From Pelodera strongyloides (taxonomy: Eukaryota; Nematoda; Chromadorea; Rhabditida; Rhabditidae), in NCBI GenBank assembly GCA_036852015.1, contig JAANDG010000419.1, positions 1 through 64,000 on the forward strand: 64,000 nucleotides of DNA. The letters are read 5' to 3'. The position numbers and the translations under genes were made by a program. Shown in pieces: positions 1-13,843 of the stretch. The notes beneath the pieces are model-generated. The model searched no databases. It was given only the letters and a program-made list of their open reading frames with translations, and was not told the origin of the DNA. How positions within the stretch are numbered: the first letter of the stretch is position 1; each line of letters begins with the position of its first letter.

Positions 1-231
1 AACTTCAAGATTTTATATCACAAATTCAATAAACTGAATTGAAGGTAGTCATTGTTGACGAACATGACGTGGCTGGTTTGTATTTACTAGTTCTCGGTTT
101 AACAGTGACAGTTAGCGCTAATAGATGCTGCTTACTGCATCGCGGTTCAGTTCGTTGGCCTTACACTACAAAAGCAACCGTAACTCTAGAACGGGTGTCA
201 CATCCATGAAACTAGCATGGCTTATTGAATA
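1..231. other. Left edge, no gene seen
   Basis: I see no convincing exon or RNA gene here. The short open frame starting near 125 runs into the repeat that begins at 232 and has no recognisable domain. Confidence 0.4.
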
Positions 232-366
232 CCAGTCGGCTCACGCCGCCTTAGGCGACTCACATGGAAATATGAAATTGATTGGTTTAGCATGGGCATA
301 CTTATATATAAAGTTTCAAACGTATCATAAGAAATTCACATAATAGGAAACAATTACATATGCATA
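232..366 (-). mobile_element. Helitron-like element fragment, family A (inverted copy)
   Basis: This segment is the reverse complement of about 49060-49186. Both copies share a TATATAAG-containing stretch and end in a GC-rich hairpin followed by CTGG and then T. On the minus strand the end reads as a small hairpin, then GCCGACTGG|T. A hairpin just before a 3' CTRR end with insertion next to T is the signature of Helitron-type elements. The element is too short to encode proteins, so it is at best a non-autonomous fragment. The repeat itself is seen directly; the Helitron assignment is inferred. Confidence 0.45.
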
Positions 367-391
367 CTTATAAAATGACAAATATGGTTTA

Positions 392-412
392 CCAGCCGTT
401 CGAAGAGCCCTA
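392..412 (-). mobile_element. Truncated Helitron-like 3' hairpin end, family B
   Basis: CCAGCCGTTCGAAGAGCCC matches the left arm of the palindromic ends at 13500-13540 and 44155-44194. The second arm is missing and the sequence passes straight into the 402-bp satellite at about 413. This suggests that the satellite array grew within, or recombined into, such an element. Confidence 0.4.
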
Positions 413-3400
413 CAGTTAAACGGGTGCGTCGCAGCATTCTTGCACCGAGCGTGACTAGGTGCGCCACATCGTTTCCGTATGTTGCGCACCGAATTTTCAA
501 TTTAAGACGCGCGCCGCAGCGCATTCGTGCACTGTTGCTGTGGCGAACGTTTCCAATTTAAAATTAGGTGCGCCATATCCATATCGTTGCGACCTCTATT
601 TGAAATGTAAATGTGTGACATTCAGTGCAAGAATACGCGGCGCGCGCATTTAATTAAAACATAGATTTCCCCAACATACGGATGCCGTATGGCGCAACAA
701 AGTTGTAATTGAGACGCGTGCCGCAGCATTATTGCACTGAAAACCGTGACCCGCGTTCCAATACAAATTAGACGCGCCATACCGTAACCGTATGATGCAA
801 GTTCGTTTAAATTAAACTATGCGTTGCAGAACTCTTGTACTGAATACTGTAACACACGTTCTTATAACTAACAAGGCGCGCCAAATAGTGGCCGCATGTT
901 GCGCACCGAATTTTCATTTAAACGGGTGCGTCGCAGCATTCATGCTCTGAGCTTGACGAGCAATTCAATTTAAAATTAGGTGCGCCATACCGTTGCGACC
1001 GCAATTTTAAATTGCGACATTTCAGTGCAAGAACACGAGGCGCGCGCTTTTAATTAAAACATAGATTTTCCCAATATACGGATGCCGTATATGGCGCAAC
1101 AAAGTTGTAATTGAGACGCGTGCCGTAGCATTATTGCACTGAATACCGTGACCCGCTTTCCAACACAAAATTAGACGCGCCATACCGTAACCGTATGATG
1201 CAAGTTCGTTTAAATTAAACTATGCGTTGCAGAACTCTTGTACTGAATACTGTAACGCACGTTGTTATAATTAACAAGGTGCGCCACATAGTGGCCGTAT
1301 GTTGCGCACCGAATTTTCATTTAAACGGGTGCGTCGCAGCATTCTTGCACTGAGCTTGACGAGCAATTCAATTTAAAATTAGGTGCGCCATACCGTTGCA
1401 ACCGCAATTTTAAATTGTGACATTTCAGTGCAAGAATACGCGGCGCGCGCTTTTAATTAAAACATAGATTTTCCCAACATACGGATGCCGTATGGCGCAA
1501 CAAAGTTGCAATTGAGACGCGTGACGCAGCATTATTGCACTGAATACCGTGACCCGCGTTCCAATACAAAATTAGACGCGCCATACCGTAACCGTATGAT
1601 GCAAGTTCGTTTAAATTAAACTATGCGTTGCAGAACTCTTGTACTGAATACTGTAACACACGTTCTTATAACTAACAAGGTGCGCCACATAGTGGCCGCA
1701 TGTTGCGCACCGAATTTTCATTTAAACGTGTACGTCGCAGCATTCTTGCACTGAGCGCGTGACGAGTAATTCAATTTAAAGTTGGTGCGCAATATCGTTG
1801 CGACCGCAATTTTAAATTGTGACATTTCAGTGCAAGAACACGCGGCGCGCGCTTTAAATTAAAACATAGATTTTCCCAACATACGGATGCCGTATGGCGC
1901 AACAAAGTTGTAATTGAGACGCGTGCCGTAGCATTATTGCACTGAATACCGTGACCCGCTTTCCAACACAAAATTAGACGCGCCATACCGTAACCGTATG
2001 ATGCAAGTTCGTTTAAATTAAACTATGCGTTGCAGAACTCTCGTACTGAATACTGTAACACACGTTGTTGTAATTAACAAGGTGCGCCACATAGTGGCCG
2101 CATGTTGCGCACCGAATTTTCATTTAAACGGGTGCGTCGCAGCATTCTTGCACTGAGCGCGTGACGAGTAATTCAATTTAAAATTGGTACGCCATATCGT
2201 TGCGACCGCAATTTTAAATTGTGACATTTCAGTGCAAGAACACGCGCGCGCTTTTAATTAAAACATAGATTTTCCCAACATACGGATACCGTATGGCGCA
2301 ACAAAGTTGTAATTGAGACGCGTGCCGCAGCATTATTGCACTGAATACCGTGACCCGCGTTCCAATACAAATTAGACGCGCCATACCGTAACCGTATGAT
2401 GCAAGTTCGTTTAAATTAAACTATGCGTTGCAGAACTCTTGTACTGAATACTGTAACGCACGTTGTTGTAATTAACAAGGTGCGCCACATCGTGGCCATA
2501 TGTTGCGCACCGAATGTGCATTTAAACGGGTGCGTCGCAGCATTCTTGCACTGAGCTTGACGAGCAATTCAATTTAAAATTAGGTGCGCCACACCGTTGC
2601 GACCGCAATTTTAAATTGCGACATTTCAGTGCAAGAACACGCGGCGCGCGCTTTTAATTAAAACATAGATTTTCCCAATATACGGATGCCGTATGGCGCA
2701 ACAAAGTTGTAATTGAGACGCGTGCCGCAGCATTATTGCACTGAATACCGTGACCCGCTTTCCAACACAAAATTAGACGCGCCATACCGTAACCGTATGA
2801 TGCAAGTTCGTTTAAATTAAACTATGCGTTGCAGAACTCTTGTACTGAATACTGTAACACACGTTCTTATAACTAACAAGGTGCGCCACATAGTGGCCGC
2901 ATGTTGCGCACCGAATTTTCATTTAAACGGGTGCGTCGCAGCATTCTTGCACTGAGCTTGACGAGCAATTCAATTTAAAATTAGGTGCGCCATACCGTTG
3001 CAACCGCAATTTTAAATTGCGACATTTCAGTGCAAGAACACGCGGCGCGCGCTTTTAATTAAAACATAGATTTTCCCAATATACGGATGCCGTATGGCGC
3101 AGACAAAGTTGTAATTGAGACGCGTGCCGCAGCATTATTGCACTGAATACCGTGACCCGCGTTCCAATACAAAATTAGACGCGCCATACCGTAACCGTAT
3201 GATGCAAGTTCGTTTAAATTAAACTATGCGTTGCAGAACTCTTGTACTGAATACTGTAACGCACGTTGTTGTAATTAACAAGGTGCGCCACATCGTGGCC
3301 GCATGTTGCGCACCGAATTTTCATTTAAACGGGTGCGTCGCAGCATTCTTGACTGAGCGTGACGAGCGATTCAATTTAAAATTAGGTGCGCCATATCGTT

Positions 3401-6400
3401 GCGACCGCAATTTTAAGTTTAAATTGTGACAATTTCAGTGCAAGAATACGCGGCGCGCGCTTTTAATTAAAACATAGATTTTCCCAACATACGGATGCCG
3501 TATGGCGCAACAAAGTTGTAATTGAGACGCGTGCCGCAGCATTATTGCACTGAATACCGTGACCCGCGTTCCAATACAAAATTAGACGCGCCATACCGTA
3601 ACCGTATGATGCAAGTTCGTTTAAATTAAACTATGCGTTGCAGAACTCTTGTACTGAATACTGTAACGCACGTTGTTGTAATTAACAAGGTGCGCCACAT
3701 CGTGGCCATATGTTGCGCACCGAATTTGCATTTAAACGGGTGCGTCGCAGCATTCTTGCACTGAGCTTGACGAGCAATTCAATTTAAAATTAGTGCGCCA
3801 TACCGTTGCAACCGCAATTTTAAATTGCGAATTGCGACATTTCAGTGCAAGAACACGCGGCGCGCGCTTTTAATTAAAACATAGATTTTCCCAACATACG
3901 GATGCCGTATGGCGCAAACAAAGTTGTAATTGAGACGCGTGACGCAGCATTATTGCACTGAATACCGTGACCCGCGTTCCAATACAAAATTAGACGCGCC
4001 ATACCGTAACCGTATGATGCAAGTTCTTTATGCGTTGCAGAACTCTCGTATGAATACTGTAACACACGTTGTTGTAATTAACAAGGTGCGCCACATAGTG
4101 GCCGCATGTTGCGCACCGAATTTTCATTTAAACGGGTGTACTGACGCGTGACGAGTAATTCAATTTAAAGTTGGTGCGCATATCGTTGCGACCGCAATTT
4201 TAAATTGTGACATTTCGTGCAAGAATCGCGGCGCGCGCTTTTAATTGAAACATAGATTTTCCCAACATACGGATGCCGTATGGCGCGACAAAGTTGTAAT
4301 TGAGACGCGTGCCGCAGCATTATTGCACTGAATACCGTGACCCGCGTTCCAATACAAAATTAGACGCGCCATACCGTAACCGTATGATGCAAGTTCGTTT
4401 AAATTAAACTATGCGTGCAGAACTCTTTACTGAATACTGTAACGCACGTTGTTGTAATTAACAAGGTGCGCCACTCGTGGCCATATGTTGCGCACCGAAT
4501 TTGCATTTAAACGGGTGCGTCGCAGCATTCTTGCACTGAGCTTGACGAGCAATTCAATTTAAAATTAGGTGCGCCATACCGTTGCAACGCAATTTTAAAT
4601 TGCGAATTGCGACATTTCAGTGCAAGAACACGCGGCGCGCTTTTAATTAAAACATAGATTTTCCCAACATACGGATGCCGTATGGCGCAAACAAAGTTGT
4701 AATTGAGACGCGTGACGCAGCATTATTGCACTGAATACCGTGACCCGCGTTCCAATACAAAATTAGACGCGCCATACCGTAACCGTATGATGCAAGTTCG
4801 TTTAAATTAAACTATGCGTTGCAGAACTCTTGTACTGAATACTGTAACGCACGTTGTTGTAATTAACAAGGTGCGCCACATCGTGGCCATATGTTGCGCA
4901 CCGAATTTTCATTTAAACGGGTGCGTCGCAGCATTCTTGCACTGAGCTTGACGAGCAATTCAATTTAAAATTAGGTGCGCCATACCGTTGCAACCGCAAT
5001 TTTAAATTGCGACATTTCAGTGCAAGAACACGCGGCGCGCGCTTTTAATTTAAAACATAGATTTTCCCAACATACGGATGCCGTATGGCGCAAACAAAGT
5101 TGTAATTGAGACGCGTGACGCAGCATTATTGCACTGAATACCGTGACCCGCGTTCCAATACAAAATTAGACGCGCCATATCGTAACCGTATGATGCAAGT
5201 TCGTTTAAATTAAACTATGCGTTGCAGAACTCTTGTACTGAATACTGTAACGCACGTTGTTGTAATTAACAAGGTGCGCCACATCGTGACCATATGTTGC
5301 GCACCGAATTTGCATTTAAACGGGTGCGTCGCAGCATTCTTGCACTGAGCTTGACAAGCAATTCAATTTAAAATTAGGTGCGCCATACCGTTGCAACCGC
5401 AATTTTAAATTGCGACATTTCAGTGCAAGAACACGCGGCGCGCGCTTTTAATTAAAACATAGATTTTCCCAACATACGGATGCCGTATGGCGCAAACAAA
5501 GTTGTAATTGAGACGCGTGACGCAGCATTATTGCACTGAATACCGTGACCCGCGTTCCAATACAAAATTAGACGCGCCATACCGTAACCGTATGATGCAA
5601 GTTCGTTTAAATTAAACTATGCGTTGCAGAACTCTTGTACTGAATACTGTAACGCACGTTGTTGTAATTAACAAGGTGCGCCACATCGTGGCCATATGTT
5701 GCGCACCGAATTTGCATTTAAACGGGTGCGTCGCAGCATTCTTGCACTGAGCTTGACGAGCAATTCAATTTAAAATTAGTGCGCCATACCGTTGCAACCG
5801 CAATTTTAAATTGCGACATTTCAGTGCAAGAACACGCGGCGCGCGCTTTTAATTAAAACATAGATTTTCCCAACATACGGATGCCGTATGGCGCAAACAA
5901 AGTTGTAATTGAGACGCGTGACGCAGCATTATTGCACTGAATACCGTGACCCGCGTTCCAATACAAAATTAGACGCGCCATACCCTAACCGTATGATGCA
6001 AGTTCGTTTAAATTAAACTATGCGTTGCAGAACTCTTGTACTGAATACTGTAACGCACGTTGTTGTAATTAACAAGGTGCGCCACATCGTGGCCATATGT
6101 TGCGCACCGAATTTGCATTTAAACGGGTGCGTCGCAGCATTCTTGCACTGAGCTTGACGAAGCAATTCAATTTAAAATTAGGTGCGCCATACCGTTGCAA
6201 CCGCAATTTTAAATTGCGACATTTCAGTGCAAGAACACGCGGCGCGCGCTTTTAATTAAAACATAGATTTTCCCAACATACGGATGCCGTATGGCGCAAA
6301 CAAAGTTGTAATTGAGACGCGTGACGCAGCATTATTGCACTGAATACCGTGACCCGCGTTCCAATACAAAATTAGACGCGCCATACCGTAACCGTATGAT

Positions 6401-9400
6401 GCAAGTTCGTTTAAATTAAACTATGCGTTGCAGAACTCTTGTACTGAATACTGTAACGCACGTTGTTGTAATTAACAAGGTGCGCCACATCGTGGCCATA
6501 TGTTGCGCACCGAATTTGCATTTAAACGGGTGCGTCGCAGCATTCTTGCACTGAGCTTGACGAGCAATTCAATTTAAAATTAGGTGCGCCATACCGTTGC
6601 AACCGCAATTTTAAATTGCGACATTTCAGTGCAAGAACACGCGGCGCGCGCTTTTAATTAAAACATAGATTTTCCCAACATACGGATGCCGTATGGCGCA
6701 AACAAAGTTGTAATTGAGACGCGTGCGCAGCATTATTGCACTGAATACCGTGACCCGCGTTCCAATACAAAATTAGACGCGCCATACCGTAACCGTATGA
6801 TGCAAGTTCGTTTAAATTAAACTATGCGTTGCAGAACTCTTGTACTGAATACTGTAACGCACGTTGTTGTAATTAACAAGGTGCGCCACATCGTGGCCAT
6901 ATGTTGCGCACCGAATTTGCATTTAAACGGGTGCGTCGCAGCATTCTTGCACTGAGCTTGACAAGCAATTCAATTTAAAATTAGGTGCGCCATACCGTTG
7001 CAACCGCAATTTTAAATTGCGACATTTCAGTGCAAGAACACGCGGCGCGCGCTTTTAATTAAAACATAGATTTTCACAACATACGGATGCCGTATGGCGC
7101 AAACAAAGTTGTAATTGAGACGCGTGACGCAGCATTATTGCACTGAATACCGTGACCCGCGTTCCAATACAAAATTAGACGCGCCATACCGTAACCGTAT
7201 GATGCAAGTTCGTTTAAATTAAACTATGCGTTGCAGAACTCTTGTACTGAATACTGTAACGCACGTTGTTGTAATTAACAAGGTGCGCCACATCGTGGCC
7301 ATATGTTGCGCACCGAATTTTCATTTAAACGGGTGCGTCGCAGCATTCTTGCACTGAGCTTGACGAGCAATTCAATTTAAAATTAGGTGCGCCATACCGT
7401 TGCAAACCGCAATTTTAAATTGCGACATTTCAGTGCAAGAACACGCGGCGCGCGCTTTTAATTAAAACATAGATTTTCCCAACATACGGATGCCGTATGG
7501 CGCAAACAAAGTTGTAATTGAGACGCGTGACGCAGCATTATTGCACTGAATACCGTGACCCGCGTTCCAATACAAAATTAGACGCGCCATACCGTAACCG
7601 TATGATGCAAGTTCGTTTAAATTAAACTATGCGTTGCAGAACTCTTGTACTGAATACTGTAACGCACGTTGTTGTAATTAACAAGGTGCGCCACATAGTG
7701 GCCATATGTTGCGCACCGAATTTTCATTTAAACGGGTGCGTCGCAGCATTCTTGCACTGAGCTTGACAAGCAATTCAATTTAAAATTAGGTGCGCCATAT
7801 CCGTTGCAACCGCAATTTTAAATTGCGACATTTCAGTGCAAGAACACGCGGCGCGCGCTTTTAATTAAAACATAGATTTTCCCAACATACGGATGCCGTA
7901 TGGCGCAAACAAAGTTGTAACTGAGACGCGTGACGCAGCATTATTGCACTGAATACCGTGACCCGCGTTCCAATACAAAATTAGACGCGCCATACCGTAA
8001 CCGTATGATGCAAGTTCGTTTAAATTAAACTATGCGTTGCAGAACTCTTGTACTGAATACTGTAACGCACGTTGTTGTAATTAACAAGGTGCGCCACATC
8101 GTGGCCATATGTTGCGCACCGAATTTGCATTTAAACGGGTGCGTCGCAGCATTCTTGCACTGAGCTTGACAAGCAATTCAATTTAAAATTAGGTGCGCCA
8201 TACCGTTGCAACCGCAATTTTAAATTGCGACATTTCAGTGCAAGAACACGCGGCGCGCGCTTTTAATTAAAACATAGATTTTCCCAACATACGGATGCCG
8301 TATGGCGCAAACAAAGTTGTAATTGAGACGCGTGACGCAGCATTATTGCACTGAATACCGTGACCCGCGTTCCAATACAAAATTAGACGCGCCATACCGT
8401 AACCGTATGATGCAAGTTCGTTTAAATTAAACTATGCGTTGCAGAACTCTTGTACTGAATACTGTAACGCACGTTGTTGTAATTAACAAGGTGCGCCACA
8501 TCGTGGCCATAGGTTGCGCACCGAATTTGCATTTAAACGGGTGCGTCGCAGCATTCTTGCACTGAGCTTGACAAGCAATTCAATTTAAAATTAGGTGCGC
8601 CATACCGTTGCAACCGCAATTTTAAATTGCGACATTTCAGTGCAAGAACACGCGGCGCGCGCTTTTAATTAAAACATAGATTTTCCCAACATACGGATGC
8701 CGTATGGCGCAAACAAAGTTGTAATTGAGACGCGTGACGCAGCATTATTGCACTGAATACCGTGACCCGCGTTCCAATACAAAACTAGACGCGCCATACC
8801 GTATTCGTATGATGCAAGTTCGTTTAAATTAAACTATGCGTTGCAGAACTCTTGTACTGAACACTGTAACACACGTTGTTATAATTAACAAGGTGCGCCA
8901 CATAGTGGCCGCATGTTGCGCACCGAATTTTCATTTAAACGGGTGCATCGCAGCATTCTTGCACTGAGCGCGTGACGAGTAATTCAATTTAAAGTTGGTG
9001 CGCCATATCGTTGCGACCGCAATTTTAAATTGTGACATTTCAGTGCAAGAATACGCGGCGCGCGCTTTTAATTAAAACATAGATTTTCCCAACATACGGA
9101 TGCCGTATGGCGCAGACAAAGTTGTAATTGAGACGCGTGCCGCAGCACTATTGCACTGAATACCGTGACCCGCGTTCCAATACAAAATTAGACGCGCCAT
9201 ACCGTAACCGTATGATGCAAGTTCGTTTAAATTAAACTATGCGTTGCAGAACTCTTGTACTGAATACTGTAACGCACGTTGTTGTAATTAACAAGGTGCG
9301 CCACATCGTGGCCATATGTTGCGCACCGAATTTGCATTTAAACGGGTGCGTCGCAGCATTCTTGCACTGAGCTTGACAAGCAATTCAATTTAAAATTAGG

Positions 9401-12343
9401 TGCGCCATACCGTTGCAACCGCAATTTTAAATTGCGACATTTCAGTGCAAGAACACGCGGCGCGCTTTTAATTAAAACATAGATTTTCCCAACATACGGA
9501 TGCCGTATGGCGCGACAAAGTTGTAATTGAGATGCGTGCCGCAGCATTATTGCACTGAATACCGTGACCCGCGTTCCAATACAAAATTAGACGCGCCATA
9601 CCGTAACCGTATGATGCAAGTTCGTTTAAATTAAACTATGCGTTGCAGAACTCTTGTACTGAATACTGTAACGCACGTTGTTGTAATTAACAAGGTGCGC
9701 CACATCGTGGCCATATGTTGCGCACCGAATTTGCATTTAAACGGGTGCGTCGCAGCATTCTTGCACTGAGCGCGTGACGAGTAATTCAATTTAAAGTTGG
9801 TGCGCCATATCGTTGCGACCTCTATTTTAAATTCAAATTGCGACATTTCAGTGCAAGAACACGCGGCGCGCGCTTTTAATTAAAACATAGATTTTCCCAA
9901 CATAGATGCCGTATGGCGCAAACAAAGTTGTAATTGAGACGCGTGACGCAGCATTATTGCACTGAATACCGTGACCCGCGTTCCAATACAAAACTAGACG
10001 CGCCATACCGTAATCGTATGATGCAAGTTCGTTTAAATTAAACTATGCGTTGCAGAACTCTTGTACTGAACACTGTAACACACGTTGTTATAATTAACAA
10101 GGTGCGCCACATAGTGGCCGCATGTTGTGCACCGAATTTTATTTAAACGGGTGCATCGCAGCATTCTTGCACTGAGCGCGTGACGAGTAATTCAATTTAA
10201 AGTTGGTGCGCCATATCGTTGCGACCGCAATTTTAAATTGTGACATTTCAGTGCAAGAATACGCGGCGCGCGCTTTTAATTAAAACATAGATTTTCCCAA
10301 CATACGGATGCCGTATGGCGCAGACAAAGTTGTAATTGAGACGCGTGCCGCAGCATTATTGCACTGAATACCGTGACCCGCGTTCCAATACAAAATTAGA
10401 CGCGCCATACCGTAACCGTATGATGCAAGTTCGTTTAAATTAAACTATGCGTTGCAGAACTCTTGTACTGAATACTGTAACGCACGTTGTTGTAATTAAC
10501 AAGGTGCGCCACATCGTGGCAATATGTTGCGCACCGAATTTGCATTTAAACGGGTGCGTCGCAGCATTCTTGCACTGAGCTTGACAAGCAATTCAATTTA
10601 AAATTAGGTGCGCCCTACCGTTGCAACCGCAATTTTAAATTGCGACATTTCAGTGCAAGAACACGCGGCGCGCTTTTAATTAAAACATAGATTTTCCCAA
10701 CATACGGATGCCGTATGGCGCAAACAAAGTTGTAATTGAGACGCGTGACGCAGCATTATTGCACTGAATACCGTGACCCGCGTTCCAATACAAAATTAGA
10801 CGCGCCATACCGTAATCGTATGATGCAAGTTCGTTTAAATTAAACTATGCGTTGCAGAACTCTTGTACTGAATACTGTAACACACGTTGTTATAATTAAC
10901 AAGGTGCGCCACATAGTGGCCGCATGTTGCGCACCGAATTTTCATTTAAACGGGTGCATCGCAGCATTCTTGCACTGTGCGCGTGACAGTAATTCAATTT
11001 AAAGTTGGTGCGCCACATCGTTGCGACCGCAATTTTAAATTGTGACATTTCAGTGCAAGAATACGCGGCGCGCGCTTTTAATTAAAACATAGATTTTCCC
11101 AACATACGGATGCCTATGGCGCGACAAAGTTGCAATTGAGACGCGTGCCGCAGCATTATTGCACTGAATACCGTGACCCGCGTTCCAATACAAAATTAGA
11201 CGCGCCATACCGTAACCGTATGATGCAAGTTCGTTTAAATTAAACTATGCGTTGCAGAACTCTTGTACTGAATACTGTAACGCACGTTGTTGTAATTAAC
11301 AAGGTGCGCCACATCGTGGCCATATGTTGCGCACCGAATTTGCATTTAAACGGGTGCGTCGCAGCATTCTTGCACTGAGCTTGACGAGCAATTCAATTTA
11401 AAATTAGGTGCGCCATATCGTTGCAACCGCAATTTTAAATTGCGACATTTCAGTGCAAGAACACGCGGCGCGCGCTTTTAATTGAAACATAGATTTTCCC
11501 AACATACGGATGCCGTATGGCGCAAACAAAGTTGTAATTGAGACGCGTGACGCAGCATTATTGCACTGAATACCGTGACCCGCGTTCCAATACAAAATTA
11601 AACGCGCCATACCGTAACCGTATGATGCAAGTTCGTTTAAATTAAACTATGCGTTGCAGAACTCTTGTACTGAATACTGTAACGCACGTTGTTGTAATTA
11701 AAAAGGTGCGCCACATCGTGGCCATATGTTGCGCACCGAATTTGCATTTAAACGGGTGCGTCGCAGCATTCTTGCACTGAGCTTGACGAGCAATTCAATT
11801 TAAAATTAGGTGCGCCATACCGTTGCAACCGCAATTTTAAATTGTGACATTTCAGTGCAAGAATACGCGGCGCGCGCTTTTAATTAAAACATAGATTTTC
11901 CCAACATACGGATGCCGTATGGCGCAACAAAGTTGTAATTGAGACGCGTGCCGCAGCATTATTGCACTGAATACCGTGACCCGCGTTCCAATACAAAATT
12001 AGACGCTCCATACCGTAACCGTATGATGCACGTTCGTTTAAATTAAACTGTGCGTTGCAGAACTCTCGCCCTGGTCTGTGTGAAGACAAGGTGCGCCACA
12101 TCATGGCCATATGTTGCTCACCGAATTTTCATTCAAACGGGTGCGTCGCAGCGTCCTGAGCGTGACCAGCAATTCGATTAAAAATTAGGTGAGTCATATT
12201 GTTGCGACCGCAATTTTAAATTGTGACATTTCAGTGCAAGAATACGCGGCGCGCGCCTTCAATTTAAAAATGGATTTTCCCAACATACGGATACCGTATG
12301 GCGCAACAAGTTTTAATTGGGACGCGTGCCGCAACATTATTGC
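413..12343 (+). repeat. ~402-bp satellite array, about 30 monomers
   Basis: The same landmark (GACGCGCCATACCGTAACCG) recurs at 771, 1174, 1575, 1977, 2375, 2776, 3178, 3585, 3993, 4363, 4766, 5169, 5571 and 5972, a period of about 401-403 bp with a few short or long units. Each monomer is built of about four diverged ~100-bp subunits that share a GCAGCATT..TTGCACTGA motif. One subunit carries that motif in inverted orientation (TTTCAGTGCAAGAA). Small palindromes such as CATACGGATGCCGTATG recur. Monomers between about 4.4 and 8.8 kb are most alike and the edges are more diverged. All ORFs here are out-of-frame readings of the repeat, not genes. Confidence 0.97.
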
Positions 12344-12344
12344 A

Positions 12345-13345
12345 GCAATTACATCGTTTTAGCTAAGAAAATCTTATAGCGGAGCTTTGCAGGTCCGGCA
12401 GAGCACTGATATAAGATTCTCATAGCAATTACATTGTTTTAGCTAAGAAAATCTTATAGCGGAGCTTTGCTGGTCGGCAGAGCACTGCTATGAGATTCGC
12501 ATAGCAATTACATTTTTTAGCTAAGAAAATCTTATAGCGGAACTTTGCTGGTCGGTAAAGCACTGCTAGAAGATTCTCATAGCAATTACATTTTTTAGCT
12601 AAGAAAATCTTATAGCGGAGCTTTGCTGGTCGGCAAAGCACTGCTAGAAGATTCTTATAGTAATTACATTGTTTTAGCTAAGAAAATCTTATAGCGGAGC
12701 TTTGCTGGTCGGCAAAGCACTGCTAGAAGATTCTTATAGTAATTACATTGTTTTAGCTAAGAAAATCTTATAGCGGAGCTTTGCTGGTCGGCAGAGCACT
12801 GATATAAGATTCTCATAGCAATTACATTTTTTTTAAATCGTATAGCGGAACTTTGCTGGTCGGCAGAGCACTGCTATAAGATTCTCATAGTAATTACATT
12901 GTTTTAGCTAAGAAAATCTTATAGCGGAGCTTTGCTGGTCGGCAAAGCACTGCTATGAGATTCTCATAGCAATTACATTGTTTTAGCTAAGAAAATCTTA
13001 TAGCGGAGCTTTGCTGGTCGGCAGAGCACTGATATAAGATTCTCATAGCAATTACATTTTTTTTAAATCGTATAGCGGAACTTTGCTGGTCGGCAGAGCA
13101 CTGCTATAAGATTCTCATAGTAATTACATTGTTTTAGCTAAGAAAATCTTATAGCGGAGCTTTGCTGGTCGGCAAAGCACTGCTATAGATTCTCATAGCA
13201 ATTACATTTTTTTAGCTAAGAAAATCTTATAGCGGAACTTTGCTGGTCGGCAAAGCACTGCTAGAAGATTCTCATAGCAACTACATTGTTTTAGCTAAGA
13301 AAACCTTATAGCGGAGCTTTGCTGGTCGGCAAAGTACTGCTATAT
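12345..13345 (+). repeat. ~80-bp satellite array with hairpin-forming monomers
   Basis: About 12-13 units of 78-80 bp; unit starts at 12345, 12425, 12504 and 12582 fix the period. Each unit holds nested inverted repeats: AATCTTATAGC pairs with GCTATAAGATT, and inside it GCTTTGC pairs with GCAAAGC. A single strand could therefore fold into one long hairpin per unit. Some units carry deletions near the TTTTTTAAATCG variant. The array abuts the last degraded 402-bp monomer directly. No coding function is likely. Confidence 0.95.
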
Positions 13346-13499
13346 TTTAATAGCTAATCACAATTTAAAGCAAGTCACAACAGATTCTGCCGAACCTGTT
13401 GCGACGCGTTATTCGCGACATCCTCATGGCGAGCCTAGTCTTTGGTGCAGGCCCGAAAGGCAATAACATGAGGTATATACGTATTTAAAATATTATATA

Positions 13500-13540
13500 C
13501 CAGCCGGATGAAGAGCCCTAACGGGCTGTTTTCCGACTGG
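13500..13540 (-). mobile_element. Palindromic Helitron-like 3' end, family B
   Basis: CCAGCCGGATGAAGAGCCC and GGGCTGTTTTCCGACTGG are near-perfect complementary arms around TAAC. The same design occurs at 44155-44194, and half of it at 392-412. On the minus strand it ends CGGCTGG|T, followed by AT-rich sequence. It lies just right of both satellite arrays in the same orientation as the 392 copy. Confidence 0.45.
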
Positions 13541-13596
13541 ACGTATCGATACCCAAAGTTGCCTTGTGTAAACCAGGAAGATGCTCCCACCGCAAG

Positions 13597-13760
13597 CCAG
13601 CATAGCGCAGCAGCTAGAGCGTTGGACTATGAAGCCAGACGTGGTGGTAGGTTCAAATCTCACCCGAGGCGAATGTTTTGTATGCTCGATTTCGATAGTA
13701 GGGTATTCAAACTTATGAAACGTTATGCAACTACAATACGTCATTGTCTGGACAAAACAT
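13597..13760 (+). mobile_element. tRNA-derived SINE-like element
   Basis: Positions 13597-13672 carry a tRNA-like A-box (TAGCGCAGCAGCTAGAGCG) and B-box (GGTTCAAATC). The stems are too poor for a working tRNA. The downstream tail (TTTTGTATGCTCGATTTCGAT) resembles the tail after the tRNA-like region at 47115, so the two appear to be copies of one tRNA-headed repeat family. Calling it a SINE is inferred from head plus shared tail; no clear poly-A tail or target duplication was established. Confidence 0.5.
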
Positions 13761-13781
13761 GCAACTACACATCACTCACTT

Positions 13782-13843
13782 TTCTACCGCATATTTCCGA
13801 TAAGTCACTGCTTCTACCGCATATTTCCGATAAGTCACTGCTT
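13782..13843 (+). repeat. 30-bp direct duplication
   Basis: A ~30-bp unit beginning TTCTACCGCATATTTCCG is present twice in tandem without visible divergence. Confidence 0.85.

Noticed and set aside
413..12343. CRISPR-like array
   Set aside because: There are no short repeats with unique spacers; the whole 402-bp unit repeats.
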